37,405 nt of DNA from Strongylocentrotus pallidus (GCA_030265145.1 JARBES010000113.1:11883340-11920744), one strand, 5' to 3'; positions 22,631-32,608 are shown, counted from the stretch's first letter. The notes: generated by a model from the letters alone, not told the origin. Made by a program: numbers and translations.

Positions 22631-22815
22631 TTAAGGAATGAATTATCAAGTGATTTAACACTTTATTTCTTTTTGTTATGAATATTTCTTTCTTGCTGTG
22701 TCTGTTCTGAACTAACATTTTAAATTTGGTTTTTATTCACTTCCTCTTTCTGTGATGTACATTTTATTTGAACTCTATCTCTTTCTCTGAATGCTTGTTT
22801 CTGTCCCTCTAACAG

Positions 22816-22914
22816 CTTTACACTGCGCACCCCCATGTATGAATGGAGGTGTCTGCCAGGGGGGTCGTTGCGAATGCCCCGAGTCTCATACAGGGGAGAC
22901 ATGCAGTCAACCAG
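22816..22914 (+). CDS. EGF-like domain 3 (exon)
   Basis: The acceptor is CCCTCTAACAG and the donor is G|GTATAA; 99 nt, phase 1-1. The core reads C-A-P-P-C-M-N-G-G-V-C-Q-G-G-R-C, then E-C-P-E-S-H-T-G-E-T-C. It has Ser-His where most paralogues have Gly-Phe/Tyr, a mild departure. The next coding exon is another EGF, not an Ig. Confidence 0.9.
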
Positions 22915-25825
22915 GTATAAACAATGTCATTTCTCCCACCAAAACCGAATGAAAATTACCCCTCTCCGCCTCCTGTTACTACCATCAGGCATTTTTTACA
23001 TTTTTCAGAGCTTGTAAAGGATTACATCTTTTATGGTGCATTTACAACGCAAACCAGATGCAGCTTCACTATATCATTGAAACAATATGCATTCATAAAC
23101 CATCTACAGTATATACATATATATTTAATCATCTCATCAGTTTCAAACATACATGTACATGTATATGAATGGCACCATGCATTTCATAGTTCGATCACCG
23201 AGTCCACTTTTCATCAAATCTGCATCTCATATTCATTCGTTTATTATTCTTATCACAACATAATGCCTTGAAACACGCAGGGTTGCTGAAATTCATGAAA
23301 AGTTTGTGCAGCACATATATAACTATTCATTTAAAACTTAATCAAGATTTTGTTATAAACGGAAACTGATTTTGAGATGACTGTCGAGTCATTATTAAAG
23401 AAGAAAATTATTTGTTTAGGCCTGCAGACCATTTATATTTATGTAGCATGATGGGACACAAACTAGCACACTCTTTGAACCCATCAATGCTAATCGCAAA
23501 GAGCTCGCCAGGGCGTTGAGTAAAAAAACGTTTTAATGCTTGTTACTTGACGCTTGTTCATGTATACCGCAATAACTGTGATGTTTAATCATATTTTTTT
23601 TAAAGTGCACTAAAGCCTGCTGAAATACCTGTGTACAAGTGAATCACTGTTGCATAAATCTACTTCATCCATCCCCTCTTGTTATTAATTTGATACACAA
23701 AAACTATGCAGAAGAAAACTGGTTTTACTGCTGCATATATGAGAGAACCTTTAGCCTGTCAATCATGCCTAAAGAAAACATAAAAACTGTAGAATTATGT
23801 TATTCGACTTGCTCAAACTTGCTTAAGAAAACATTTCACAACTTTCCACCTATTGTTTGACCTGTCTGAAAAGGTCATAATGATCAATGTATTCAAATAA
23901 AGAATAAGTACCGGTATACAATGTAAACTCATCATTGGTCAAGTGTAAAGTGAAATTTAAGCATTGTTCCTTTTGCTATGTCTAGTACTCTTGTATTCAT
24001 GTTGTTATATTTCGCCTTGGATGTCTTTATTTCAACACTTTTTCGTCACATTCCAAAAACGCTTTTTCATTTTTACCTTGACATCCATTTCTATATGTGC
24101 AAATAATTGTTGTTCTTATTTTGATTGCATGGCTTTCTTGCTTCCTCTAAGACAATCTTGCATGCGTTCATACCTACGCATATTCCGTATTTACTTATTA
24201 AAGATATTACAAAGTTTCGGTATGGGGTCATGAATTTGGTTCAAATGAAAATATAGGAAACATATGCGATCCTACAATAATCAGTGATTGTTGTCGCAGT
24301 TGAAATCGAGTTTAAAGTGATGAAATCGTTAATAATAAACTGTTTTCGTTGTATAGCTCCTTCTTAAGGTCAAGATATCAATTAAGCTATAAAACAATGT
24401 TTTTTGACTAAAATCGACCAATTGACTATTCCTGTTTGGAAATTATATATCACAACTACACATTCTGAGATTTTCATGGTCGCAGCTACCATTGTATGGC
24501 CGTAGGCGCTATTTGAAAATTATTGAAATTTACCAGGAGCACCGGTAAATTTTGATATTCAATTTTTTCTCAAAGCAGAAGTGTTTTAGGGGCAAATTTT
24601 TGTAGTGCTTATATTACATCCACAGGGCCATCCAAATATTTCAAAAGTGTAAAGAATCACTATCCAGCCAATTTTCAAAATTTCGCAAAACTTTGTATTA
24701 CCTTTAATATATTTATGCTTAAAGTTTTTTTTCCAAAGCATTTACGACATGTACGTTTTGATGTACATGCATTTGTACAACCTTATTTTTTTTTGGTAGT
24801 ATCATTCCTTCTATACATAGCTGTTTGGCCTGTTCTCTTTTCCTACATTTAAATCTAAATTGCAATATTTTTGGTATAAATTGACACAATGTGAAGCAGG
24901 AATCTAATTGATGTTTCGTCAGAAATATGCAATAAGTGAATATACCAAAAATAAGACTATGATTTGTTTTAATATGTATCCTCATTATTGTGACATATGT
25001 ATATGCACTCACTATGTAAAAAGGTAAGTAATAAAAGCCTATCGTCATAATTATTGTCATTTATTGAAATTAGTGCATGTAGATGCAGGTGAAGTTTAAT
25101 TATTGGATAGTATGTAGCTTAGAAAAATGTAGTTGCATGAAAAGACATTTGTGGACTGGAAAATGTGTAATTGTTGGAAATCATGATGTAGAATCGTTAG
25201 GATATGGAGATAGTTGATACATGTACAAGCTTAGCTAGGCTTAATATTACCTACACTCTTATGCATGTATGTTTGATAAGGACTCTTACTTCAACGACAT
25301 CACTGACTACATGTATTACATCTCTTGCATTTTGGATATGTTTTTTGTGTGCGCTACTGCATTTTGGTAAGCCACATGAACCTGATTTGAAAGCTGAAAA
25401 TTGTGGATAGTTACCACGTATGTGCACACCCGTACGCTTGAAATATTGGGGGATTTGTGGAAGGACAAGATTATATACTTAAAGATAAAGTTGAGTTCTG
25501 GTCATGCGATTGCATTGTGAAAGAAACGGTGTAGAATCGATCAGAAAATGTTAATCATCTAGCACATAAGTATTAGTGTGTACTGCAAGGTTCTGGAATG
25601 ATGTAACATGCCATATTTAGAATATGAAGGCATTTGAAGAGCCATGCTTTTCAGAAAACATTTTTTCTCTGATGTCCTTCTACACTTGCATAATAACAAT
25701 AAACAATAAATTTACTAGCTCCATGTCAATTCGCAGCATATGTTCACAAAGTCCTATTACACTAATTTGATGATCGTGGTTATGAGTGTGTGGGACTAAA
25801 TGTGGTGATCGATTTTTGTGTACAG
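22915..25825 (+). other. Quiet 2.9 kb intron between EGF3 and EGF4
   Basis: AT-rich sequence without a recognisable Ig or EGF exon on either strand. Open frames such as 23639-23860, 23964-24233 and 24719-25060 (minus) lack any known motif. Given the Ig-EGF alternation elsewhere, this is where an Ig domain would be expected, but none was found. Confidence 0.65.
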
Positions 25826-25930
25826 TACCTGGATGTCATAGTAAGCAGGCCTGCTACAATGGAGGAACTTGCTTGGAACACAGATGCTTCTGTAAACCAG
25901 ACTTCACAGGAGAACTCTGTCAATTCACTG
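25826..25930 (+). CDS. EGF-like domain 4 (exon)
   Basis: The acceptor is TGTGTACAG and the donor is G|GTAAGA; 105 nt, phase 1-1. The core reads C-H-S-K-Q-A-C-Y-N-G-G-T-C, then R-C-F-C-K-P-D-F-T-G-E-L-C. The first Cys loop is two residues longer than in the other EGF domains, explaining the 105 nt. Asp replaces Gly before the aromatic residue. A degenerate SINE starts about 15-20 bp after the donor. Confidence 0.9.
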
Positions 25931-26830
25931 GTAAGATCCTGATAGAAGTCAAGTGTCCAGTGGTTTGAGCACTCAACTGGAAATGCAAAGGTCGTTGTTG
26001 GATTCCTGACACTGCCCTAATGTCCTTTGGCAATGTATTAATCTACATTAGCCACTCTATACCCAGGAGATAAATGGGGAGCTGGTAGGATGACAAAAGC
26101 TTATGTGATAGTAATTGCCATATGCCCTTGTGGTGACCGTCTGGTAGGAATACTGGTAGATATCGCTTGGAGACAGAATTTCGTCTTAAGCACTATAGAA
26201 ATTCAGATTTCTTCTTTCTTATACCAATAAGCACCTTTTTATGTTATCATGTTCTCTTTCTGAGCTTGCTAGTTGGGTATGATGTTTGATAGGATTGGGC
26301 AGTTGTGTTTGGTAGTTTCTGGACTGATAATTTTGCAGTAGGTTCCAGACTTTATACCTCTAAAAATATCGATAAATTATTTTCATATGTGTTTTTTCAA
26401 ATTATTATTATTAATTATTTTATTTGACAAATCAAGTCACATAAAAACAACAATATAACAAACATGAATTGAGATAAAAAAATCAATAGAAAGAATATAT
26501 AAATATTGCAAAAGAAGGTGCATCCGGTCGAGCTGCTCGGGTATGGAAAAATTTAACCAAATAACTGTGATCCGCAGACCTCCCCCCCCCCCCCCAACAC
26601 CCGACCAGTTGCACCTGATATTGTTTGAAATAAAGCTTTAAAAAGAAAAGAAAGATGAGGAGAAGGAAAAGGGAGAAAAAAGGGAGAAAAAAAGGAGGAA
26701 AAAGAAAAAGAATAAACAAACATTGCATTACAATTTTGTCTAAAGTTGTGATTTCATGACAGGTATAGTTACATACTGTTACTGTTAATCATTAACACCA
26801 TCATCACGTTGTAAAAAATACCAATAATAA

Positions 26831-26862
<32 letters not shown>

Positions 26863-27451
26863 CTACTGTTATTATTATGATTATTATGATTATTATCATT
26901 TATATCATTGACATCAATATTTATATTAAAACATCAACAAAAATTAATTTTCATTGAGAACACAATTTCAACAACAAATCAATTAGTGAATTTTGCAAGC
27001 GAAATGTTGCGTTAAATACTGTATACAGATGTATGTAAGGATTTACAGACAAGCTACCCTGTATGCTGCTTAATAGAATAGAAATAAAAAGTGTATAGTT
27101 TATTACGTTGAATATTTCTGATGTTTTCTTTGTTTCATAGACATATGGTAAAATAACTGTCCTGGAACTTTTTGCTTTAAAAAGAAAATTTTAGAATTCT
27201 CCTTTATTAAGTTACAGTACATGTAATGCATTATTTGTGCGTTATTGATAAAACATTTGTATGATACGTATATAATGGATTGTGGAGAAAATGAGGCTGA
27301 AATTGTAGAAAATTCCATTTTCTGCCATAAAGCACAGAAGCATGGAATTTCTCTTCTGAGCACATGGATGTTCTTATCGGGCTTAATATAGAGGTTCATT
27401 GTTCTGAATAGCATCTGAGACATGTTCTGTAATCCTTGTATCTGATAACAG
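25931..27451 (+). other. Intron between EGF4 and Ig4
   Basis: An intron of 1.5 kb with the SINE at its start, a poly-C run (26581-26595), a purine-rich GGAGAAAAA stretch (26640-26710) and ATT/ATC repeats at 26820-26905. No coding exon is visible. Confidence 0.75.
25945..26225 (+). repeat. tRNA-derived SINE (plus strand)
   Basis: A degenerate tRNA-like head (CCAGTGGTTTGAGCAC near box A), then the shared body CTAATGTCCTTTGGCAATG, ACCCAGGAGATAAATGGGGA and GGTAGGATGACAAAAGC, matching the copy at 31303-31640. It follows the EGF4 donor almost directly. Confidence 0.85.
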
Positions 27452-27610
27452 TGAGTATCGATGCCAACCTGCGTATTGAGCTTGACCCAGACAATGATTA
27501 CACTGAGGGAGGGAACGTGAGCTTCCTCTGTATCACCAACGGATTGGATGCTCCTCTCAATCCAAGATGGCGGAAAGGAGACTACCAGTATATCCAGTCA
27601 TCGGTCTTTG
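27452..27610 (+). CDS. Ig domain 4, first half (exon)
   Basis: The acceptor is CTGATAACAG and the donor is G|GTAGGT; 159 nt, phase 1-1. It reads V-S-I-D-A-N-L-R-I-E-L-D-P-D, then V-S-F-L-C-I-T-N-G for the B strand and N-P-R-W-R-K-G-D for strand C, ending I-Q-S-S-V-F. N-V-S is a possible glycosylation site. The last 64 nt of this exon with its donor (27547 onward) seeded an array of seven more copies in the following intron. Confidence 0.92.
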
Positions 27611-28965
27611 GTAGGTATTACAGGCTCAATGGATGACGATAATGGATGATGAAGATGATGATGATGAAGATGATGGTGAGGATGCTGATGATGCATGATA
27701 ATAATGATGATGAGAATGAATGATGATGTGTTGATGCTCCTCTCAATCCAAGATGGCGGAAAGGAGACTACCAGTATATCCAGTCATCAGTCTTTGGTAG
27801 GTATTACAGGCTCAATAGATGATGATGATGGTGATGATGAAGAGGATGATGATGATGATTAATGATGATGAAAATGAATGAATAAATGATGATGGAGTTG
27901 ATACTCTTCTGATTCAAAGATGGCAGAAAGGAGATTACCAGTATATCCAGTCATCGGTCTTTGGTAGGTAACAGGCTCAATGGATGATGATGATGGTGAT
28001 GATGATTGATGATAATGTTGAAAATGATGATGATGATGATGATGAAAATGAATGAAAGAATGATGATGATGAGGAGTTGATGCTCCTCTAAATCCAAGAT
28101 GGCGGAAAGGAGACTAACTATAAATCTAGTCATCAGTCTTTGGTAGGTAACAGGCTCAATAGATAATGATAATGATGATGGTGATTGATGATAAAGCTGA
28201 TAATGATGATGATGATGATAATGATGATGATGATGATGATTAATGATGATGATGAAAATGAATGAATGATGATGATGAGGAGTTGATGCTCCTCTCAATC
28301 CAAGATGGCAGAAAGGAGACTACCAGTATATCCAGTCATCGGTCTTTGGTAGGTACCAGTCTCAATGGACGATGATGATGATGATGATGATGATTGATGA
28401 TAAAGCTGATAATGATGATGATGATAATGATGATGAAGATGATGATGATTAATGATGACGATGAGAATGAATGATGATGAGTTGATGCTCCTCTCAATCC
28501 AAGATGGCGGAAAGGAGACTACCAGTATATCCAGTCATCAGTCTTTGGTAGGTAACAGGCTCAATGGATGATGATAATGATGCATGATGATGATTGGTGA
28601 TGATGATGATTAATGATGATGATGAAAATGAATTAATAAATTATGATGGAGTTGATGCTCTTCTGATTCAAAGATGGCGGGAAGGAGACTACCAGTATAT
28701 TAAGTCGTCGGTCTTTGGTAGGCATTACAGGCTCAATGGATGATGATGATGATGTAGATGATGAAGATGATGAAGAAGATGATGGTGAAAATGAATGATG
28801 ATGATGATGAGGAGTTGATGCTCCTGTCAATCAAAGATGGCGGAAAGGAGACTAACAGTAAATCCAGTCATTGGTCACATGTAGGTAGCGGGTTTAATGG
28901 ATGATGATAATGATTATGATAGTGAATGAAGATAATGATAATAATGATGATGAAAATGAATGATT
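27547..28965 (+). repeat. Minisatellite built from the Ig4 exon end plus donor site
   Basis: Eight units begin at 27547 (the true exon), 27733, 27900, 28079, 28285, 28484, 28654 and 28816, spaced 162-206 bp. Each has about 64 nt of exon end, the GGTAGGT donor, an ACAGGCTCAAT linker and a GATGAT tract of variable length. The donor is intact in the first six intronic copies and altered in context in the last. Units pair four apart (27900/28654 share CTTCTGATTCAAAGATGG; 28079/28816 share GACTAAC), so the array also shows a ~740-750 bp higher-order period. Five of the seven intronic copies keep the exon frame open. Confidence 0.92.
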
Positions 28966-29502
28966 GTTAGGAATTATAATTTTTGCATCGGTAGAACTGT
29001 TTCATTAGAATATCAAGGTAGGAAATTTACTTTTTTGATAAGGCTAAATCTTATCGAAAGAGTCGTTTGCATATGTCAATTTTACACTAGTAAATTCACC
29101 AGTCTCGCAAAGTATGATTCCATTGCTATTTGAAAGGGTCTTCATGTCCCACCTCATTTTAGTAAAAATAGCTTGGATACTTTCAACATTTAGTTATTTG
29201 CTTGTTAAAGATTAGAATGAGTTGATTTTATTATGTGACTTGTCATGCTTAAAATACCAGAACATTCTGGTGGTCATCTTTGAGAGTGGTAAAGTCTATT
29301 GCCAATCCGATGGTGATAAAAGATGATCAAGCTGCTGATTGTTTTGGTACGGGGTCGGTGAAATTGACTGATTATTAATCTGGTGATTGTAATTTAATTA
29401 ATTGCATATCAATTGGTCTATATAACCTTATTAAAATTAATAAAGGAGACCTGAATGTACAGTGATCTAAAGAGATATGATGTGAATTTTACGATTGTTT
29501 AG
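28966..29502 (+). other. Rest of the Ig4 intron
   Basis: AT-rich unique sequence after the minisatellite; no exon or element was recognised. Confidence 0.7.
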
Positions 29503-29649
29503 GAGAAGGAAATCACATCGTCACATCCCGTAAGTCTGGTTTCATCACCCAACTGAGGATCATGAACGTCAGTGTTCAGGACAGTGCTACATACACCTGT
29601 AACGCAGGACCGTTGCAGCAGTCTATCTCGCTCACCATCTACAACAACA
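29503..29649 (+). CDS. Ig domain 4, second half (exon)
   Basis: The acceptor is GATTGTTTAG and the donor is A|GTAAGT; 147 nt, phase 1-1. It reads E-G-N-H-I-V-T-S-R-K, then L-R-I-M-N-V-S-V-Q-D-S-A-T-Y-T-C-N-A-G-P-L and ends I-S-L-T-I-Y-N-N. D-S-A-T-Y-T-C is the Ig signature with Ala for Gly. N-V-S is a glycosylation site. It completes the domain begun at 27452. Confidence 0.92.
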
Positions 29650-29954
29650 GTAAGTCTTGGTTTGGTTTGGTTTTTATTGATGATCGTAAAATTTGAAATA
29701 CAAACATCATAACACATACAGAAACAATATACTAATTTTTTTTACAAGGACTATTCTAGAATAATAACATTTTAAAATTAAAGTGAAGATCGAGGGATCA
29801 CCCTCTTCAGATCAACCAAAAAATGTTATCTGTTTTTCCTTGAGGTCCAAAAATAACTAAAGTAAATTGATTGATTGATTCTTACTTGTACATGTAGATG
29901 ACAGACATTATCAAAATGAAATGCTTGGGATTTTAATAATATGATTCTCCACTC

Positions 29955-29987
29955 CTGACGACGGATAGTCAACCTGTTCGAAACGTC
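29955..29987 (+). ncRNA. Hammerhead-ribozyme-like core motif
   Basis: CTGACGA at 29955-29961 and GAAAC-GTC at 29980-29987 flank a segment that can pair weakly with G-U help, and CTC/GAG triplets lie outside as a short stem I. This is the arrangement of minimal hammerhead motifs known from retroelements such as Penelope-like elements. The stem II closing pair is not standard, so activity is doubtful; it is called on core residues only. Confidence 0.35.
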
Positions 29988-30020
29988 GAGCCACTCCCAC
30001 CATTCATCCTCTCCAAGCGC

Positions 30021-30144
30021 TATAGTTCTCCTTAGAACTATAAGCTAACAAAGATAACCAAATCTTTTTCAAGACTATACCAAACAGTCCTTTTCAGGAC
30101 TACAAACCCTCAAGAAAGATTACCGAGAGTCCTTTTCAGGACTC
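30021..30144 (+). promoter_or_regulatory. Cluster of histone-type 3' end hairpins with a downstream element
   Basis: Three clear hairpins: 30021-30042 (9-bp stem, loop CCTT), 30086-30101 (AGTCCT-TTTC-AGGACT, 6-bp stem, 4-nt loop) and 30127-30144 (GAGTCCT-TTTC-AGGACTC). Nine bases after the second lies CAAGAAAGA (30111-30119), the purine-rich spacer that pairs with U7 snRNA in sea-urchin histone pre-mRNA. The stem size, TTTC loop and spacing match histone 3' signals. No histone coding sequence is adjacent; it appears to belong to a dispersed repeat. Confidence 0.6.
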
Positions 30145-30493
30145 CTCAATCCTCCCTCTCTCTCTCTCACATGGTGCACCTGCAAGCCTACTGTATAATA
30201 TGATTCCTGACTGGTAAAGATCATTTTACCATATTCAAAAGAGGCATCACTGACATGCTGCCGTGAGCCACCTTACAGGTTTCAATTCTTCTGTCGACAT
30301 TAGTTCAAAATAATTTGTGAAAATGTACAGTATATTCTCTGTCCAAGCCTCTTGCAGCAGTTTTCTTAAATTTCATGAAGCCATGTACATATACATGTGT
30401 ACTTTGTTGTTGTCATGTTTGCTCATACAGTACATGTGTCCATGTAGATTTCAATTAAACCAAATGATTGAATTCTGTTTCTTGTTTTTTCAG

Positions 30494-30592
30494 CCTATCC
30501 TTGCATCCCTCGTTGTGTCAATGGTGGGCGCTGTATAGAAGGTATCTGTATTTGTCTTGAAGGCTACACCGGTGAAGCCTGTGATGAGCTGG
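30494..30592 (+). CDS. EGF-like domain 5 (exon)
   Basis: The acceptor is TTTTTTCAG and the donor is G|GTAAGA; 99 nt, phase 1-1. The core reads C-I-P-R-C-V-N-G-G-R-C-I-E-G-I-C-I-C, then L-E-G-Y-T-G-E-A-C. It is followed by another EGF exon at 31990 without an Ig in between. Confidence 0.92.
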
Positions 30593-30644
30593 GTAAGATG
30601 GGATCTTCAGTAGTCAACTTTTCTCTTAATGACAACAATGTTAA

Positions 30645-30912
30645 ACTATTATAATAATAATCTTTTAAAGTCCACTCCAAATTTTATTAAGTTAAACCGA
30701 AAATTGAAATTCTTTTAGCCCAATTGATCGTGAGCCCGGCAGCTACTGAGCAGCGCCAGATCGACGTTGCTCTATTCCTTATTGTTGAATGCCAAACAGG
30801 GTAGCAGCAACTCCCGTTTTTTAACGTCTTTTGGTATGACGCGGCTGGGGTTCGAACCCACGGCCTCCCGGTTGTGAGGCGGACGTTCTACTGACTGAGC
30901 CAACACACCGGT
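30645..30912 (-). repeat. tRNA-derived SINE (minus strand)
   Basis: On the minus strand the head near 30905 reads GTGTTGGCTCAGTCAGTAG, then GTCCGCCTCACAACCGGGAG and the box B GGGTTCGAACC, resembling a tRNA with a CAC anticodon region. The body includes GGGAGTTGCTGCTACCCTG and GATCTGGCGCTGCTCAGTAG, and the left end runs into ATT/TAA repeats at about 30645-30665. This family differs from the other SINEs in the window. Confidence 0.85.
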
Positions 30913-31302
30913 TATAATACTATTACTAATACTATTATTTTACTGTATAACCGATTAGTTTCCATACTCAGCCTAGGTGACTGAGAAAGTATATGTACAG
31001 TGTGTAGGAGTCAATGGAATCCATCGACCAAAATATTCTAAGTTTCGGAGCGGCCTAAATTATTTGGAATAATTTCTTTCTTAGGATTTATTTTCCTAGT
31101 GAGAGAAGAACATTTTGCCTGTAAATCTATTATAAGTAAGAGGATTACTCTTGTTTTGATTGCTACATGTAGGACATTTCATTTGCTATCCACAAGAAGG
31201 TAGTAACGACTATGTACCGGATTTCAGTTTTGTTCAGATATCATATTTAGAAATGTGTTTATCTCGTTCAATAATGGTATCTTTGATCGTGTATGTGTGT
31301 GT

Positions 31303-31640
31303 AGAGGTGTCATAGCCTAGTGGTTTAAGCACTTTACTTGAAATTCAAATGTCGTTGGTTCGTTTCCGACATGGCACTGATGTCCTTTGCCAAGGCATTG
31401 ATCTACATCTGCCCTCCATACCCAGGAGAGAAATGGGGACCTGGTAGGATGACAAAAGCATTTGTGTTAGTACTTGTCATATGCCCTCACAGTGATCATA
31501 TGGTAGGAATACTCCCCAGGGAGTAGGGATGGTGCTCATTGGGGTGAATTAATCTGACGGGGGTATTAATATATGTAAAGCACTTAGAGACGGTATTTCA
31601 TATTAAGCGCAAAATTAATCCAGATTATTCTTATTATATA
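31303..31640 (+). repeat. tRNA-derived SINE, near full length (plus strand)
   Basis: The head begins AGAGGTGTCATAGCCTAGTGG (box A) and has a damaged box B near GGTTCGTTTCC. The body carries the shared GGTAGGATGACAAAAGC and CTCCCCAGGGAGTAG motifs and ends GTAAAGCACTTAGAGACGG followed by ATT-rich sequence. The best full-length example of the family in this window. Confidence 0.88.
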
Positions 31641-31727
31641 CAAGTATGGAGGTGATAATTATTATTGCCACAGTTTTATGTTAATATTTCCTTTCCCGAA
31701 TCCGAGTATAGATCACAAAATATATAT

Positions 31728-31943
31728 TTAAAGCGGTTCGAGTCCCGCCGCCGTACTAATTTCCTTTGGCAAGACATTGATCTTCATATGCCATACTCCA
31801 CCCAGGTGAAGTAAATGGGTACTTGGTAGGAATTAATTCCTTGAAATGCTAGAGCGCCGTATGGCAGCCGTGCTAAAGCCAGGGTAATAATCGGGAGCGC
31901 CAGGAGCCTCAAATCTGACTGGCATGAGCGCTATACAAGAACC

Positions 31944-31976
<33 letters not shown>
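31728..31976 (+). repeat. tRNA-derived SINE, 5'-truncated, ATT tail (plus strand)
   Basis: It starts inside the tRNA head at box B (GGTTCGAGTCC), followed by the ACTAATTTCCTTTGGCAAG body, GGGAGCGCCAGGAGCCTC, GAGCGCTATACAAGAACCCA and a perfect ATT tail at about 31948-31976. The tail ends only 14 bp from the EGF6 exon, inside the normal acceptor region. Confidence 0.88.
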
Positions 31977-31989
31977 GTTCATATTATAG

Positions 31990-32088
31990 TGCCAGAATGT
32001 CAACCCTTATGTGAGAACGGTGGGGAGTGTGTAGAAGGGGAATGCAGATGCCCTAGAGGCTTCAACGGAACAGCCTGTCGACACCAGA
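31990..32088 (+). CDS. EGF-like domain 6 (exon)
   Basis: The acceptor is CATATTATAG, lacking a proper pyrimidine tract because a SINE ATT tail ends 14 bp upstream; the donor is A|GTAAGT. 99 nt, phase 1-1. The core reads C-Q-P-L-C-E-N-G-G-E-C-V-E-G-E-C-R-C, then P-R-G-F-N-G-T-A-C, with all six Cys. Confidence 0.92.
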
Positions 32089-32608
32089 GTAAGTACACGT
32101 CTCCTTGATATTTAAAATGGAAGACCAGTATGTTGCATTATGTACATTGAAATTGTAACAGATCTACAGATTGTACTTCATAAAAGCAAATCTGCTTTAT
32201 ATTTAGGATTATACTTTTATATTGAATACTGTGCTACTCACAATTATTCATTAGTAAGAGACCATTTAGTAATCACTCATTCATTTGTCATTTCCTTTAA
32301 TGCCTCTTTGGGCCATTATCCATATAGTCTGATCACCCTTTAGTCTAATGCTTCTTTTTCTCGTACTAACTTGGTTCAATATTCATTTAGCCCAATGTTT
32401 TTGAGCGTCGAGTAACGCCTGGCTGGAATGCTCCCCAGGGAGTAGAGAATTTGCACACAGTGTGTTCGGGCAAGCACTGAATCCAATGACTGGGGTTAAT
32501 AGTATATCTGTAAAGCGCTTAGAGACATAGTATTAAGTGCTATATAAGTGGAATATTATTATTACTATGTCAATAAAACCATCAAATGTTTCTCTATCTT
32601 TGTTGCAG
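32089..32608 (+). other. Intron between EGF6 and Ig5
   Basis: An intron of 520 bp; its 3' third is SINE sequence and the rest is unremarkable AT-rich DNA. Confidence 0.75.
32400..32566 (+). repeat. SINE 3' fragment (plus strand)
   Basis: It shares GAATGCTCCCCAGGGAGTAG and GTAAAGCGCTTAGAGAC with the SINE at 31303-31640 and ends in an ATTATT tail. It lies 43 bp before the Ig5 acceptor. Confidence 0.8.

Larger units (their letters stand above)
21247..22815 (+). other. Intron between Ig3 and EGF3
   Basis: A 1.57 kb intron containing an interrupted piggyBac-like element and a sized gap of 345 N. No coding exon was recognised in the sequenced part; a short exon inside the gap cannot be excluded. 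Confidence 0.7.
29650..30493 (+). other. Intron between Ig4 and EGF5
   Basis: An intron of 844 bp. The first ~200 bp look like a decayed dispersed repeat (AT-rich, with GATCGAGGGATCACCCTC near 29790). A repeat with a hammerhead-like core and histone-type hairpins follows at 29950-30150. No coding exon was found. Confidence 0.7.
30593..31989 (+). other. Intron between EGF5 and EGF6
   Basis: An intron of 1.4 kb, more than half of it SINE: one minus-strand copy and two plus-strand copies. The remaining sequence (about 30915-31300 and 31640-31725) shows nothing recognisable. Confidence 0.75.

Noticed and set aside
24719-25060. A 113-codon minus-strand open frame in the quiet intron
   Set aside because: AT-rich, composition like surrounding intron, no motif, no splice context. 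Kept only as part of the intron.
27951-28830. His/Ser-rich minus-strand open frames
   Set aside because: They read the GATGAT tracts and antisense exon copies of the Ig4 minisatellite.
27547-28965. A regular repeat-spacer pattern that could suggest a CRISPR array
   Set aside because: The repeat is a coding exon end with a donor site, spacers are GATGAT tracts, and the setting is a eukaryotic intron.
19500-29760. Three AT-rich patches (about 19510-19640, 26400-26500, 29660-29760) of similar look, considered as LINE 3' ends on the minus strand
   Set aside because: The similarity is mainly base composition; no shared motif long enough to support a family.
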